Shown one piece after another: positions 11,390 to 23,650 of a stretch of DNA of 64,000 bases (position 1 is its first letter; each line of letters opens with the position of its first letter). The notes under the pieces were generated by a model. That model saw nothing but the letters and a program-made list of their open reading frames with translations, was not told the origin of the DNA and made no database searches. The stretch is from the NCBI GenBank assembly GCA_037893245.1, contig JBAIAA010000443.1:806001-870000 (forward strand), in the 5' to 3' direction. Origin of the DNA: Crossaster papposus. Taxonomy: Eukaryota > Echinodermata > Asteroidea > Velatida > Solasteridae. Both the position numbers and the translations under genes were made by a program.

Positions 11390-11960
11390 AGGGTGTATCA
11401 AAAAAAAGGAAACCCAACTTAAAATAGTCACTGTGGCAAAACTATACATTTTACAGCAGAAACCATGGTATCATCTAAAATTAGATGACAAATGCTTTCT
11501 GATGATACTTTATTCATAAATTTTCGGTTACGCATCGCTGAGCAGCAGTGTGTTGGAATTTGGGTCAAGTTATGGCCTAGCGTTGGTCAACGTTTACCCG
11601 CGTGTTACCGAAATTCCAACACGTTGGCCTAAAACGTTCTGGTGTGACAGGGCCATTAGTGTAGTAGCGTGTCGGCTTTTTATACAACTAATCATGTGGT
11701 CGTTGCAGTACGCTGGCGCGCGTTGGAACGCGCTACTCACGCGCTGGGCAGTCGTTCATCAGTCGTCGAGCGCGTTACTAACGCGTTTCTCACGCGCTGG
11801 CGAACGCATTGAACCCGTTAACAACGCGTTATGGACACGCTGGAATCACGGTTCCACTTGACTTTTTCTGTGGAAGTTCAGCGTTTGCCAGCGTATCAAC
11901 TATTTTTAACGCGCTACTCACGCGTTGGCCTAAAACGTTGTAGTGTGACAGGGCCATAAC
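11390..11960. repeat. Repeat segment with mariner-like end and CG-rich GTGTGACAGGGCC units
   Basis: 11389-11410 (ACAGGGTGTATCAAAAAAAAG) resembles the end of Tc1/mariner elements. 11550-11960 is a degenerate array of ACGCG/CGTTGG words with TAAAACGTTCTGGTGTGACA (11630-11649) and TAAAACGTTGTAGTGTGACA (11931-11950) both followed by GGGCCAT. It looks like a MITE with simple-sequence interior. Confidence 0.45.
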
Positions 11961-12119
11961 TAATAGCCTCTCTAAGCAGGTTATGTTTCCTTGTATAGTC
12001 GAGGTGCATATTTTAAACCCGGAAAGTTTCAGTTATGAATATTTGACAATTCCTGTATGAAGGTAGTTATAGGTATTACAAATAATAAACAAAACTTATA
12101 TAACGCCAGTATCTGGCCA

Positions 12120-13830
12120 AAGATGCCATTCAAGGGCGCTGGTCTATGCACAAGTTTAAATGCCCGGTTGAAGAGGAGAGTTTTGAGTTCACGTTTGAAT
12201 GGCTCAATTTCATGCTGTGCGCCGCTAGAGAATTATCTTTCTTCGTACTGTAGCTGGCAAGGCGGGGTATAGGGACGTGGAGTGTGCAGGCAGATGACCT
12301 AAGACCTGCAGCCGATTTCACGAAAAGTGCGTAGCTAGCGCCATTTTCAAAAGTGGCGCAAGGCTTACGCAACAAAAATGTTGCGTAGCTGCGCCATTTC
12401 CTTACGGAGCATTTCACGAAACTTGGCTTAGCTGCGCAACGTTTTAAACAGCGTTTACGACGACTGTTTGCGTATTATTGTGTTCTTTCACGAAATCGTC
12501 GTTGTATCACCTTCGCCCATCATTTTGAAAATAGTTTTGTCCGACTTTCCGCGAAATCGTGTAGCAACATTAACAATTCTGTCACGGGTAAAATAGTGAT
12601 TCTTTTACTTCAATCATGAAACTGTGAGTGTCTTTTATCAAGCTTAATAAGTTGAGCAATAACGGGCTCCACGTCAATTACGATTTGCTGGTAAAATAGG
12701 TCATTTTCAGTCGCTACGCCATATCTTACGCCACCTAAATTGACTGCGCAAGCTACGCCATAATTTGTTGCGTAAGCCGCGGACTTACGCACTGTCAAAC
12801 TTTCGTAAAACTGTCGTAAGCGAAATGTTGCGCAGCAACAAAAGTAGCGCAGCTTACGCAATAAATTGTGGCGCAAGGGGGCTTACGCAATTGCGTAAGG
12901 TTTCGTGAAATCGGCTGCTGGCTTTACATTGCGCAGAGTCCTGGATGGTGATCTTGAATTGGATTCTGAACTGAACAGGGAGCCAGTGTAGTTGATGGAG
13001 AATGGGCGTGATGCGGTCGTATTTCCTACATCCCATAAGTAGTCGAGCTGCTGCATCAGACGATCAGACGAATGTGGTGGAAGAATTGGTGACGTCTTCT
13101 TATGCATGAGTTGATTGACGACTTTAAATGAGTGTCTTTGATCATCTCCACAGTTCTGGATTTTATCATTGTAGAACCGTGACTTTGCCTGAACAAACAT
13201 GAGCTCAACCGGGTCATGCTGAGCTTTGAACATCTCACGGTGTATTTGAAGCCCGAATTTACGCCATTGCCGTTCAAGTAAGCGACACTTCTTCTTTCTG
13301 CAGTGATGATGCCACTATATCAAGCGATAGCCGGCCTTTTGACTATTATGGCAGGTTTTCCCGGGAGCGTGAATATCAATAAGCTGATTAAATTTATTGT
13401 TGTACTCCTATACACCATGATATCCTGCGAAAACAGAACCAGATCAATTGACTTGATCTTACAATACAGGACTTTGATTCTTTCAAGTTTAGGGTTTTGC
13501 ATGTTTAGCTGACAGTGGAGTGCATAGTGGTCAGATAGCCAGTCAGACGTATAGAGACGGACTCGATGCGGGTGTCTGATTTGTAATTACCAGATTAATG
13601 GTATTGCCAGAAGTATGAGTCTTTTCAGATAAAAGCTGCTTGAGACTTTTGCGCATCAGTAAATCAGCAAAGAGTGAAGTGCCATTCGAATCGGTGTCGT
13701 TCCAGTGACAATGTGTCACCCAGGATGATGAGAATCCCCGTGAAAACCACCAGCTCCATTTCTATGAGGAGGTTGGTCGATACAGTACTATGATATGTAT
13801 GACTTGCAGTACGAACGATGCCAATCTGTA
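12120..13830 (-). mobile_element. CR1/L2-type LINE fragment, interrupted by a MITE
   Basis: The minus strand shows endonuclease C-terminal wording (GNTINLVITNQTP, DWLSDHYALHC-like in shifting frames at 13510-13760), then the pre-RT region (FKAQHDPVELMFVQAKSRFY, FKVVNQLMHKK) at 13050-13240. After an internal deletion it shows the RT tail (ITPILHQLHWLPVQFRIQFK) at 12930-13010. Beyond the MITE at 12309-12917 the LINE tail resumes (HVPIPRLASYS, EPFKRELKTLLFNRAFK) at 12150-12290. Most of the RT palm is deleted. It is a dead copy. Confidence 0.75.
12309..12917. mobile_element. MITE with 17-bp TIRs nested in a LINE
   Basis: The perfect terminal inverted repeat CAGCCGATTTCACGAAA is at 12309-12325 and, inverted, at 12901-12917. 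Both sides are flanked by CTG (12306-12308 and 12918-12920), a possible 3-bp target duplication. The interior is a degenerate series of TTGCGTAAGC/GCGCAGC words in both orientations. Confidence 0.8.
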
Positions 13831-13855
13831 TAAAATCAAAATAAGATGACAGCTG

Positions 13856-14101
13856 TTAACCAGTTCGCGCCGGACGACGTAAATAAAAGCAAAACATTTC
13901 CCAAATTCAAAACGAATGACGCATAAACACGTCAAGTTCAAGTTCGGAAATGTATATCAGCAGCGCGAAAGGCCGGAAATGCGTGGGTGTGCTTCCCGGC
14001 ACTATATATCAGCCTGAACCTGCTTCGGATCGAGTTTCGTTAAAAATAATCCCGCCCGTCGGCTCGGCGATGTTAAAATAATCCCGGCGCGAACTGGTTA
14101 A
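13856..14101. mobile_element. TTAA-flanked MITE, copy 1 (piggyBac-like)
   Basis: Starts TTAACCAGTTCGCGCCGG and ends CCGGCGCGAACTGGTTAA, giving TIRs bounded by TTAA, the target duplication of piggyBac transposons. The interior shares AAAACGAATGACGCATAAAC, GTGTGCTTCCCGGCAC and GAGTTTCGTTAAAAATAATC with copies at 44125, 48339, 60680, 61019 and 61935. Confidence 0.8.
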
Positions 14102-16200
14102 GGCAGGATTGGAGGCAGAAAGCGACAATTCATATTTAAATAAGAGGGCGACCCCACCTCCAACGCGGTCTTTCCTAGGGCATGAACACATTTGTATAGT
14201 CTGATGAGACAATGTCTATAGGCCAAGTAAAAAAAGAAGAAAAAAAAGTTGATCGTCCCCGCCCGCTCCGATTTTGGACGCCGCATCGATTTTTGTGTTA
14301 TTTGTTATTTAACAAAACAAATTATAAATACAAAAAACACAAACAAAATTAAACGAAATTAACCAAACAAATATCGGAGCCCTAACTCTCATACATATTT
14401 TCAAGTATATCCTTCATTTTTATTAAGCAATTTCATCATCTTTCTTGCTGGTAGGCCTACTATTTCCACAACGCAATCGTGAGAAAATCTTCATTGCGAC
14501 TATCGTGTTGAAAAATATAAATCGGATATCCGTTTTATCCCACGTTTATGCAGCTAGACTCCATTAAAATAACTTGAGCAAAAGCAAGATAAGAACTCAT
14601 GAAAAGAATAATAATATGTATCCAAATGGACACGGAAACACACATCGCAATCACTGCATAATTTTATTATACACTACATACGCATCCGCATCACTTTTGT
14701 ATGTGTATATGCACACAAGGGACAACGCTCTATTTGCGTCACTTGCTATTCACTTGTTATATTCAAGCTGTATAATACTGTTTGCGATATTGACAAGTGG
14801 ACAGCATGATATAAAATCATTTGTTGATCTACATTGCACCTTAATAACTTAAACGGCACGATAAAACCATCTTCAAATATGTTATGACGGCCATCTTAGA
14901 AAAAATTACAAAACAAATTAAAATAACAAATAATAAGGGCCTCCCTCACAAACTTTTAAAAAAGTCCGGACGATCAACATGATATTTTTTTTACTTGGCC
15001 CAAAGGTTCGTTTTTCTGGTATTCCTGTAAAAGGGCAAGATAAAACAACAGTTTTGCAGGGACCAACATTGTTTTTTAGCTATTTTTGGGTAAAATATAT
15101 AATTATTGCTCAAAAACGGTTCGCGAATTCTGTTTACAATTCTTGATTTACTCTCGATCTCCTTCATTGATACACGGGTATACAGAATGTTCTTTGAATC
15201 GCCTGAGCGGTACCAAAATAAACCCTCACGGTATAACTTACCCATTTCGCGCGTGGACCGATAAAACGTGGTTAAAACTTACGTGCAAACAGTGCGCATT
15301 ATGGGGTACATCAGCGCAGCTAAACATTACACCAAAACGGTTTGTTTTCCGTGCTTTTTATGATTTCAACGTTGGAAAGGTACAATATATCTCAAAACTG
15401 ACATGTTTTTTTAATGCATGCGCCGTATTTCTGGCCGCATGAGAGTGCTGTAAGACGCCATTTTCTGGGTACCCAACGTTTATTGAAGTGGTTTTAGTAA
15501 CTTTACTTTATCTAAAAATTGAATATTAGAAAGAAAAACAATTTGGTGCTGTAAGAATATTTAAACTGACGTGAATTATCTCCTAATCACTTTAAATTAT
15601 ACCGAGAGCACAGCCCCCTCAACGTTCAATAATACGGCCTATTCTAAGCACAAAACGGGGGTGAGGTTAATTCAATGGCTATAACTTTAATTCCCTGATC
15701 AAAAAGTAAAGGGCGGGTGGGGGGATATACCCACATCCAAATGGAGTTACGCTCATGGTATATAACCGCCACAAGAAAGATAAAAGGGCGCACGTACTAC
15801 CGAGAGAAATAGCGTAGGATGTTATGTATATTTGCATATTTTTTTTCTAAGGATAAATCAGCACTTTTGCAGGGACCAACATTGTTTTTTATCCATTTTT
15901 TTGTAAAATATATAATTATTATTGTTACACTTTTCTACGACTCCCTTAATTATATAGGCCATTATAAACATTTTGAGCATCTCAGAAAATAGGTAGCCAA
16001 CGGTTTAGAAAATACACCCATCGGAAGTAGCACTTCCGATAACAAAGGGCGTGGTCATTTTTAAAAGGGCGTGGTCATTTTTTGGCTGTTCTCCCCGGAT
16101 AGAGATTTTGGCCCACATCCCAAGTTGCTCCTTGGGGTCATATTAGCCTAAAACAGTTGAGTTATCCTCTCCTAAAAAATGTGCATACATGTCGAAGCCA
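14102..16200. other. No gene recognised
   Basis: AT-rich sequence. TTGCAGGGACCAACATTGTTTTT occurs at 15054-15076 and again at 15865-15885, with TAAAATATATAATTATT following both, so there is a dispersed or duplicated repeat. GGGCGTGGTCATTTTT is tandemly doubled at 16047-16082. No exon-like signal. Confidence 0.6.
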
Positions 16201-16898
16201 GGTCCTAGACTAGTGGGTCAGGAGCCCAAAAGAGAGCGCTATTATATAGGTAATAACAGTGCGAAGACCCGGTTATTACTGCGTGATAATGACCGGGTTC
16301 GGGGATGACCGCTGGTAATGGATCGAGCCGAAGGCACCAAAATTGGCATAACTACTCCTTTGGGGTCACTGTACACAAAAACCCCGTTAGCCAAATTAAA
16401 ATCCAATATGGCGGCCATTTTCGTCAAGATGGCCGCCACTAAATGGCAACTGTTACGTGCGCCATATCAATTAAAACAAACTGAGCTAGGGCACGGCAGA
16501 AACAAAGTAATAAACAACAAAAGTGAAAACCAGCAATTAGATTTGAACAATGAATTTAATAATTACAATATAAATTATACCCAGGTGATTACAATTGAAT
16601 TATTTAATACAATTATAAAACTCGATACCAGTTTAATGACGAGCCGGGTCGGGTTTTGTGTGGGCGTGGCCAGAAGTCCGGGGACGAACGTCTATGAACA
16701 CGACAGTCCCGCTGGTGTACGGAGTGCAATGAGCTAGTCTGGCCCAAGCCATCTACGGAGTGCAGTGAGCCGGTCTGGCCCAAAGCCATCTACGGAGCCT
16801 CGGAGAACACCGGTAAGGGCATGGTCCGAGCAACACAGACCATCGAAGAAGACCACTAGACAGTGCTAGCGAGGGAAGCCTGACTGACTTGGCATCGT

Positions 16899-16982
16899 CT
16901 TGACTTGACTTGACTTGACTTGACTTGACTTGACTTGACTTGACTTGACTTGACTTGACTTGACTTGACTTGACTTGACTTG
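16899..16982. repeat. (TTGAC)n microsatellite
   Basis: An almost perfect TTGAC pentanucleotide tandem of about 17 copies. The minus-strand QVKSSQVKSS-type ORFs here are produced by the repeat. Confidence 0.95.
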
Positions 16983-17865
16983 CAAAAGGTTTTGGTTTTG
17001 GCATCCAAAACGGCGGGGTGACACATCAAACAGCAACGAAGGAGAAGTGGACGAAGCCTCCGGCTGACCCCGTGGTGGTAGTTTAGTGTGTGTCAAAAAG
17101 GGGAGTCGAACCCGGCCTTATATGCTCGTCAGACTCCAAAATACAATACATTATACAGGGATTAAGACCACTAAGTACAACAAATATGTTAAGCCAATTG
17201 TGTACCGAAAAGGTATGCTAATCCCAGGTGGACTGCAGGCTCAAGCTGTGCCTAATCCTAAGCTTATTAAATACAGATCAAATAAGTTAAGAGGGCCTAA
17301 TATGTGTAAATCTCTGACCGCAACAGTAACACTTAATGTTACATTGGATTAATTGGTCATACAAGCACCAACAGTTGCAACTATCCACAAAATGTACCCC
17401 TTATCAATTCAAAAATAGAAACAACTTAAACATTCATGATGGCGGCCATTTTGTCAAGATGGCGGCCATGTTTTCCAAGATTGCTTTTATTGAATGACAT
17501 ACATTGGTTATTTTACAAAAGAAACCAAATGGTCATACAATAAAGCTGCAATTTACTTCTCGTTGGTCATTTATAATTAACAAATCATAAATCACTTGAA
17601 ATCAAAGAAGGCCGGCATTTCAAAATGGCTGCCAACACGTACGTACAATACCAATTTATAACAATAGCGGGTGTCAGTAAAGAAGAAAATGGTTACAAGA
17701 ATTGCGACCTGACTTGAGATTCTTACCATTACTGTTATAATTACTTTCCAAGATTAACTCTTTATTTTGTATTTGCGTTACTGGACATTTGAAGGCATAC
17801 TTGGCGTGCCTTTGATGCTTAGTACAGTCTGTGTTTTAACACCCCATGCATAGAGCAAATCAATC

Positions 17866-18905
17866 TCATCAGTCCTGGTTGAGCTTGTAACCAAGGTATT
17901 AACCAATCTATTGGTTATTTATAACCAATAGATTGGTTATCCTCCAACTAGTTATATTGGTTGAGCTTGCAACCAATTAAGGTCCTAACCAATATATTGG
18001 TTATTCATAACCAATGTTGGTTGTCCTTCAACCAGTCATATTGGTTGAGCTTGCAACCAAGTTATCAACCAATCTAATGGTTATTCTTAACCAATATGTT
18101 GGTTGTCCTTCAACCAGTCATATTGGTTTAGCTTGTAACCAAGGTATTAACCAATCTATAGGTTATTCATAATGTAGGAAATGTACCTACAGCAACTGAC
18201 CAATCAGAAGTGAGAAAATTTGTTTTGACAATAGTCGATGTTAAATTGTGGTATTTAGTCCCAAATGCACTTTTTTTACCATAATATGTAATTATTCAAA
18301 CGATTCCATGATTGAATTCAGATGTTTGTGCTAACATAGTGACAAATTGACATTAAATTTCATCCGTATTCAACTGTTGACATTATTCATAAACAAATAG
18401 CTGTGACTTCGTCGTGGACAAAAAAGCGAACTATAAAACTAACAACGGCAGTAGCTAAGTGTGTAGTAAGTGGTTAGTAGCCAATAATAATATCTAATAG
18501 GAATAGGTTATTATTGTATGTATGTATAATTGCAATGTGTAATAAGTAATAAGGTATTATTTCATTACGTAATTTGTCCACGTTATGTAATTGGTTGCGT
18601 GGGAACCTTTGAATTAAATATTGTATTGGTTGTTGTTATGCAAATTGGATGCAAATTGTTGCGTGTTAACCAATATGAATATGCAGCCCTACTATTATGT
18701 ATTGGTTAGTGCTATAACCAGTACAAATTGGTTGGAGTCCATTGTAGATTGGTTAAATTAACCAACATTGCATTGGTTGGTGTTATAACCAATATCAGAT
18801 TGGTTATCTTAACCAATATTTTGGTTATCCACATATCTACCAACTGGATTGGTTGAAATCGACCAATATATTGGTTATTTTCAACCAATCTGTTTTTAGA
18901 GTGTA
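17866..18905. mobile_element. AACCAAT/ATTGGTT palindrome-rich MITE
   Basis: Many copies of AACCAATATATTGGTTAT-like palindromes form both flanks (17880-18170 and 18700-18900). The central part 18220-18560 (AATAGTCGATGTTAAATTGT, TTTAGTCCCAAATGCA, AATATGTAATTATTCAAACG) is shared with the MITE at 20558-21351. Confidence 0.7.
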
Positions 18906-20557
18906 CGTCTTTGTACCAGATATGTTACGATTTATGTGTCACTTTTTGTAACATATAGGCTGAGTCATCTTGTGGCGGCCATCTTTAAAAATGGTAGCCA
19001 TCTTGAATTATCAAGTGGTTGACAATTTTAGCATAATATTGGATTCAAATGGGGATTAAATGCCCATGTTGGTCCTTGTATTACTGTTTGATCCTTGGTA
19101 ACACTACTACTAGCCATTCAGTGGCGACCATTTTGGAAAATGGCGGCCATCTTGAATTTTCAAGTGTATAATATACTGTTTTGGATATGCCAACAACAGG
19201 GAGACCAAACATATGTTAAATGCCAAGTTTTGTGCTTGTATTGCCATTCTATCCATCCGTACATCAATATTTCGGTGATAATTTTGGCCTTCATTGGCGG
19301 CCATTTTCAAAAATGGCGGCCATCTTGAATTTTAATTTGGCTAACGGGGTTTTTGTGTAAAGTGACCCAAAATAAGCATGTGTGCCAATTTTAGTGCTTG
19401 TATCACTAAATGCAATATTATTGTAGTAATCTGCAGGACTAACGAGAAAAATAGTGAAAATGCTCCAAATTTAGTGACTTTTCTTTCGGTGATATTTCTA
19501 TTGTTTTGTTTTCATGTTCAGGAGCCACATTTTAGCTTATGCATGGTGTATCCTGTCTCTTCAATATGTGTTGTTATTATTACCCATAATTTGAGACCAG
19601 ACTAGCTGACTACTGATGCCCACCGCGCGTATAGATACAAACGTTCTACGTGTACATTTATAGCGCACAGTATCAAGATTGGACGCGTCCTTGTTACAAG
19701 TTACCGTAGGACTAGCTGTTGCATTCGGCCAATCATTGGACCGAGCCGAAGAGTAATGTCAGTAAAATGAACTTGGTATAGCATTCGTATCTTGATTTAT
19801 TTAACATTTGGTTTCAAAATGGCGGCCATTTTGAAATTCAAGACGGCGGTCATACGGTTAATGGGAAAAAATGTTACCAATACTTTTCTAAAACCTGGAT
19901 GACTACTCTTTCTAATGACACCAAACAAAGCATCCTTAGCAAAGGACACAACTTTGAAATCCTACATATAACAGCCTACACTAAATGTCTATATAGCGCC
20001 CTCAATCTAAAAAGACCAAGTATTGGAAACTTATAAATGTGTCTGTCATTAATTCCCCCCCCCCCCCCCCCCATGTCTCCTCTCCTAACGCGCTAGCTGC
20101 CCTAGGTCTTATGTCAGGGTTTTGCCACGTTTTTCAAGCCCCGCCGGCTAGGTATTTTGGTTACTCACGAGCTTTTTTACCGTCGGCGCAGAAGAATATA
20201 AAAAATATGTTTGTTTTCTTCGCCACATGGTCACCATGCAAAATTATAAATCCGTGGGGTAGTCAGAGTGGCCCACCTGTACCCCGTGCCCGCACACACG
20301 TGAGCCGAGTTTGTCACTCAAGTTTTGCCCCAGGTGTGGGAATTTGGTCACTTTAAAGTAACAATGCCCAGATCTTGGGTGGGGCGCCGGGCTGCGATAA
20401 TTTTATCTGCAGGTAGGTTGGTACATAGTGTACATTTATTAGCCAATCAGAACACAGATGGTGTTGACGTCATCGATGATGTTAGAGTTGTCTGGGATCT
20501 GACTAGGGTTAGGGGTAAGGGGTTAGGGCATAGAGAAAGGAATTTTCTCCATGGTTA

Positions 20558-21351
20558 CACTGCAAAAACTGTGGTGTTAAAATTTTAACACCAATGTTTT
20601 TTAAATCTTTTGGAATGAAAATTGGTGTTAAAATGAAGTAAAATGATTCTTGAAGTATCAGTTTCAAATCAAGTACTGGTGTTACGTACTTTTGGTGTTA
20701 AATTTGACCTAGTGCGCATGCGTGTGTGAAATAAAGCCCTCTGATTGGTCGATAAGGAATTATGGGATATGTTAACAATAGTCGATGTTAAATTGTTGTA
20801 TTTAGTCCCAAAATTCATTTTTTTTACCATAATATGTAATTATTTAAACGATTCCATGATTGAATTTTGATTTTTGTGCAAACATAGTTAAAAATTCGCG
20901 TTACATTTTATTCGTTTTCAAATTTTGACATTATTCATAAAAACTAGTTGTGACATCGTCGTGGACAAAAAAGCGTAGTATAAAACTAACAACGGCAATA
21001 GCTATGTGTGTAGTACGTATTCAGTAGGAATAGGTTATTATTGTATACATATTATGTGTAATAATAATAAGTCAGTTCTTGGTAATATTTCATTACGTAA
21101 TTTGTCCATGCAGTTAATATGTACAAAATTATAGTGTTAAAACAGTACATCCTTTCGCTAGAATGACGAGCAAATGACGTGATATCCATGTTAAATTTTG
21201 CTATCAGAGTGTACACCAAAATTGGTGTTAAAAAAATTTGATTCCCAAACTGGTGTTATTCAACACCCAAATCCCTGCCCAAAATAAACACCAGGAAATA
21301 ATCAAATGTTACACCATTGGTGTACAATTTAACACCACAGTTTTTGCAGTG
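20558..21351. mobile_element. TA-flanked MITE with 24-bp TIRs
   Basis: The left end CACTGCAAAAACTGTGGTGT (24 bp in all, 20558-20581) is perfectly inverted at 21328-21351. TA dinucleotides flank both sides, as for Tc1/mariner-type insertion. Ends are rich in GGTGTTAAAA words; the core 20775-21100 matches 18220-18560. The host site is itself symmetrical: 20385-20456 is repeated inverted at 21353-21415 (CTGCAGGTAGGTTGGTACAT). Confidence 0.85.
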
Positions 21352-21422
21352 TAGGTGTTCTGATTGACTAATGTACCAACCTACCTGCAGAAAAAATTTC
21401 GCCGCCGGGCTGGGGGAGGGAA

Positions 21423-21466
21423 GTACATGTATGTACATGTACATGTACATGTACATGTACATGTAC
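21423..21466. repeat. (TACATG)n microsatellite
   Basis: Hexanucleotide ACATGT/TACATG tandem. Shorter runs of the same word occur at 5274, 5337, 45378 and 62244, so it is a favoured simple sequence of this genome. Confidence 0.95.
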
Positions 21467-21722
21467 TATAAATAGGCCACAGCGTACATGTACCTCCTTG
21501 TTCTATGATAGGATATATCCTGTTCCTTGCTCTATAATTGTACCTATCCAAGTTTGACGACAAAATGTACTGTGTGGGAGTCGTCAAACGGCATTAATTT
21601 AATTAAAATAGTTCTACAAGCGGCACTGAAATCAGAACATTAACTGAGCAATATAAAAACCAAAAGTACTAGGCCTATAACATTAAAAAAAGGTATTGAA
21701 CGGTTCAGAAAATGGTAAAACA

Positions 21723-22159
21723 GGGGTGCGTTCCACTTACCCGAACTGTTTGCGCGAACGTTCGCCAACGTTTTGAGTTGGCGTTAGTTGAAGTGGAACG
21801 ATATTTTAAAAACTACGTTTTCAAAATGGCGGCGCCCAGTGAAAGTGACATCGTTTGGTTCGCTGCTTTTCGTCCAACTCATTATTTTTCTTTAAAAGAT
21901 CCCTGTGAATGCTCAAAACAATCCACCGTTTATAACGAAAAGTAAAACGTAAATAAAAACCGTGAAAAGAACCCTGCCGTCTGCTAACCGCTTCGCCATC
22001 ATTAAAATACGTCACTGGCCAACAGCAAACAGCTCGGAATGTCGTTCGCCGTTTTCGCTAACGTTCGCCAACATAATTGGCGCACATTGCGTTCCACTCA
22101 CGCGAACAACGCTAACGTTGGCCAACGTTGGCAACGTTCGCTGGAGTGGAACGCACCCC
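21723..22159. mobile_element. MITE with 15-bp TIRs (GGGGTGCGTTCCACT)
   Basis: GGGGTGCGTTCCACT at 21723-21737 is inverted at 22145-22159. The interior contains runs of GCGAACGTTCGCCAACGTT in both senses and one AAAATGGCGGC word. A short ATG ORF (MAAPSESDIVWFAAF) lies inside; I do not consider it a gene. Confidence 0.75.
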
Positions 22160-22759
22160 AGGCCGATTTGCCTGCATGTTGCAGTACTGGTACTCGATTG
22201 CTTGCAATAATGTTACCCTAGGTAATCGTACGCGCACCAGCCAAACTAGCATCCGCTTTTGCTTTGATCCGCCAGACTATATGCCTCCGCGTCTAAATGG
22301 CGTACGAGCGCGTGTTTTTTTGAAAGGGTAAAGAACGAACGTGACGCGACCGCGTTTGTGCACGACATATGGATGTTTTTGAAAAAGTGGAAGACTTTTT
22401 TTCTTTAATTCGTCATTTTTGGAGAAAAAATAGGATTTGGCACTCGAATGGCTTAAAATAGATAATGGTTATGGTCTGCGCAGCAGTGAAGTGCCCGGAG
22501 AAGGCCAGGATGTTATTGAGTCGGGAAAATGGAATATTATTTTACAAGTATTAGTCGTTCTTGATTCTACTGCTAGCCGTATACATGTATTCGTATTATG
22601 TGTACCGTATATAAAAAGTACCACCGAGCTGCAGCTGCTGCGGTCAGTGTGCTCAAACCAGGCTACATTTACTACAGTCAGAATGCTGTAGGCTAGTGGT
22701 ACGAGGAAAAGAAGACGAACCTAAACTGAAGCGAGGGGCAGAGCTGAGATTACCGTCCC

Positions 22760-23650
22760 TGGATGACCCCTTGTATTATTAAATTGATGTATAAGAAGTG
22801 TTTTTTTAAAGCTCATTCAATTCAAAATAATTGCCTTGACTCATTAGCCGAGTATAAGAAGACCAGAAATCTTGTCACATCTCTTATTATTAGGAAATCT
22901 AAACGAGATTATTTCGATCAGGTGTCCACAAAGTACAACAATTCCCCTAAACAATTATGGAAAGAAATTCATAAAGTTACTGGTAATAGCAAGTACGTGA
23001 AGAGTATCTATCCTGATCTAAATTGTGATGATATGAATAATTAATTTACTAATGTTGGTAAAGACATTTCTGATTGTTTCACAGAACCCTCCGAATTGAA
23101 AGAATCATGAATGCACTTGTAATACTGTACTACAAGATGATACAATTGTGTACGCTTTATTTCATCTTATCAGTGACAGCAATTTGGATGTTCCTGATTT
23201 TGATACCAAATTGCTGAGATTAGCTTCTCCTTATATTCATGAACCTCGTGACTAGTTTTGTTGCAGATGATTGGAAGTTTGCTCAAACTACACCAATCTA
23301 TAAGGCAAAGGTTGTAAACAAACTAAGGGTAATTACAGACCTATTTCAGTGGTGTGTCACGTAGCCAAAATTATTGAAAAAGAAGTTCAATTTCAACTTC
23401 TGGAATATCTTAACGATCATGATAATGATTAATGTTGATCAGTTTGATTTTTTTTTAAATCCTTCTACTCAATTTAGCTTGCATCGTGTAATTGATGATT
23501 TTTATAAAGCTTTTAATTAATATGAGGTTGTTTGCTCTTGTTTTCTTGATATATCCAAATGTTTTGATACCATTGATCGTGATCTCTTACTTTTTAAACT
23601 GAGTAAGTACGATGTGTCAGGTAATGAAATGGTTTACGAGTTACATCTTA
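22760..23650 (+). mobile_element. Non-LTR retrotransposon (LINE) fragment
   Basis: Plus-strand reading gives the pre-RT region (KCFFKAHSIQNNCLDSLAEY, TSLIIRKSKRDYFDQ, LWKEIHKVTG), then in shifted frames GNYRPISVVCHVAKIIEKEV and FLDISKCFDTIDRDLL-like wording. This is the order of the linker and early RT domain of CR1/Jockey-type LINEs. Multiple stops and truncation after about 23600 mark a dead copy. Confidence 0.75.

Larger units (their letters stand above)
16200..19745. mobile_element. Inverted-repeat region rich in ATGGCGGCC
   Basis: Left arm 16360-16440 (GGGGTCACTGTACACAAAAA, CCCCGTTAGCCAAATTAAAA, ATGGCGGCCATTTT) recurs inverted at 19265-19370 (ATGGCGGCCATCTTGAATTT, TAATTTGGCTAACGGGG, TGTAAAGTGACCC). 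GCGAGCCGAAG-like words near 16322 and 19741 extend the symmetry. ATGGCGGCCAT-type words recur at 17441, 17460, 18973, 19110-19150 and 19300-19325. A foldback or large MITE is likely. No transposase is found. Confidence 0.5.

Noticed and set aside
16753-17096. ORFs with QVKSSQVKSS repeats
   Set aside because: Direct product of the TTGAC microsatellite.
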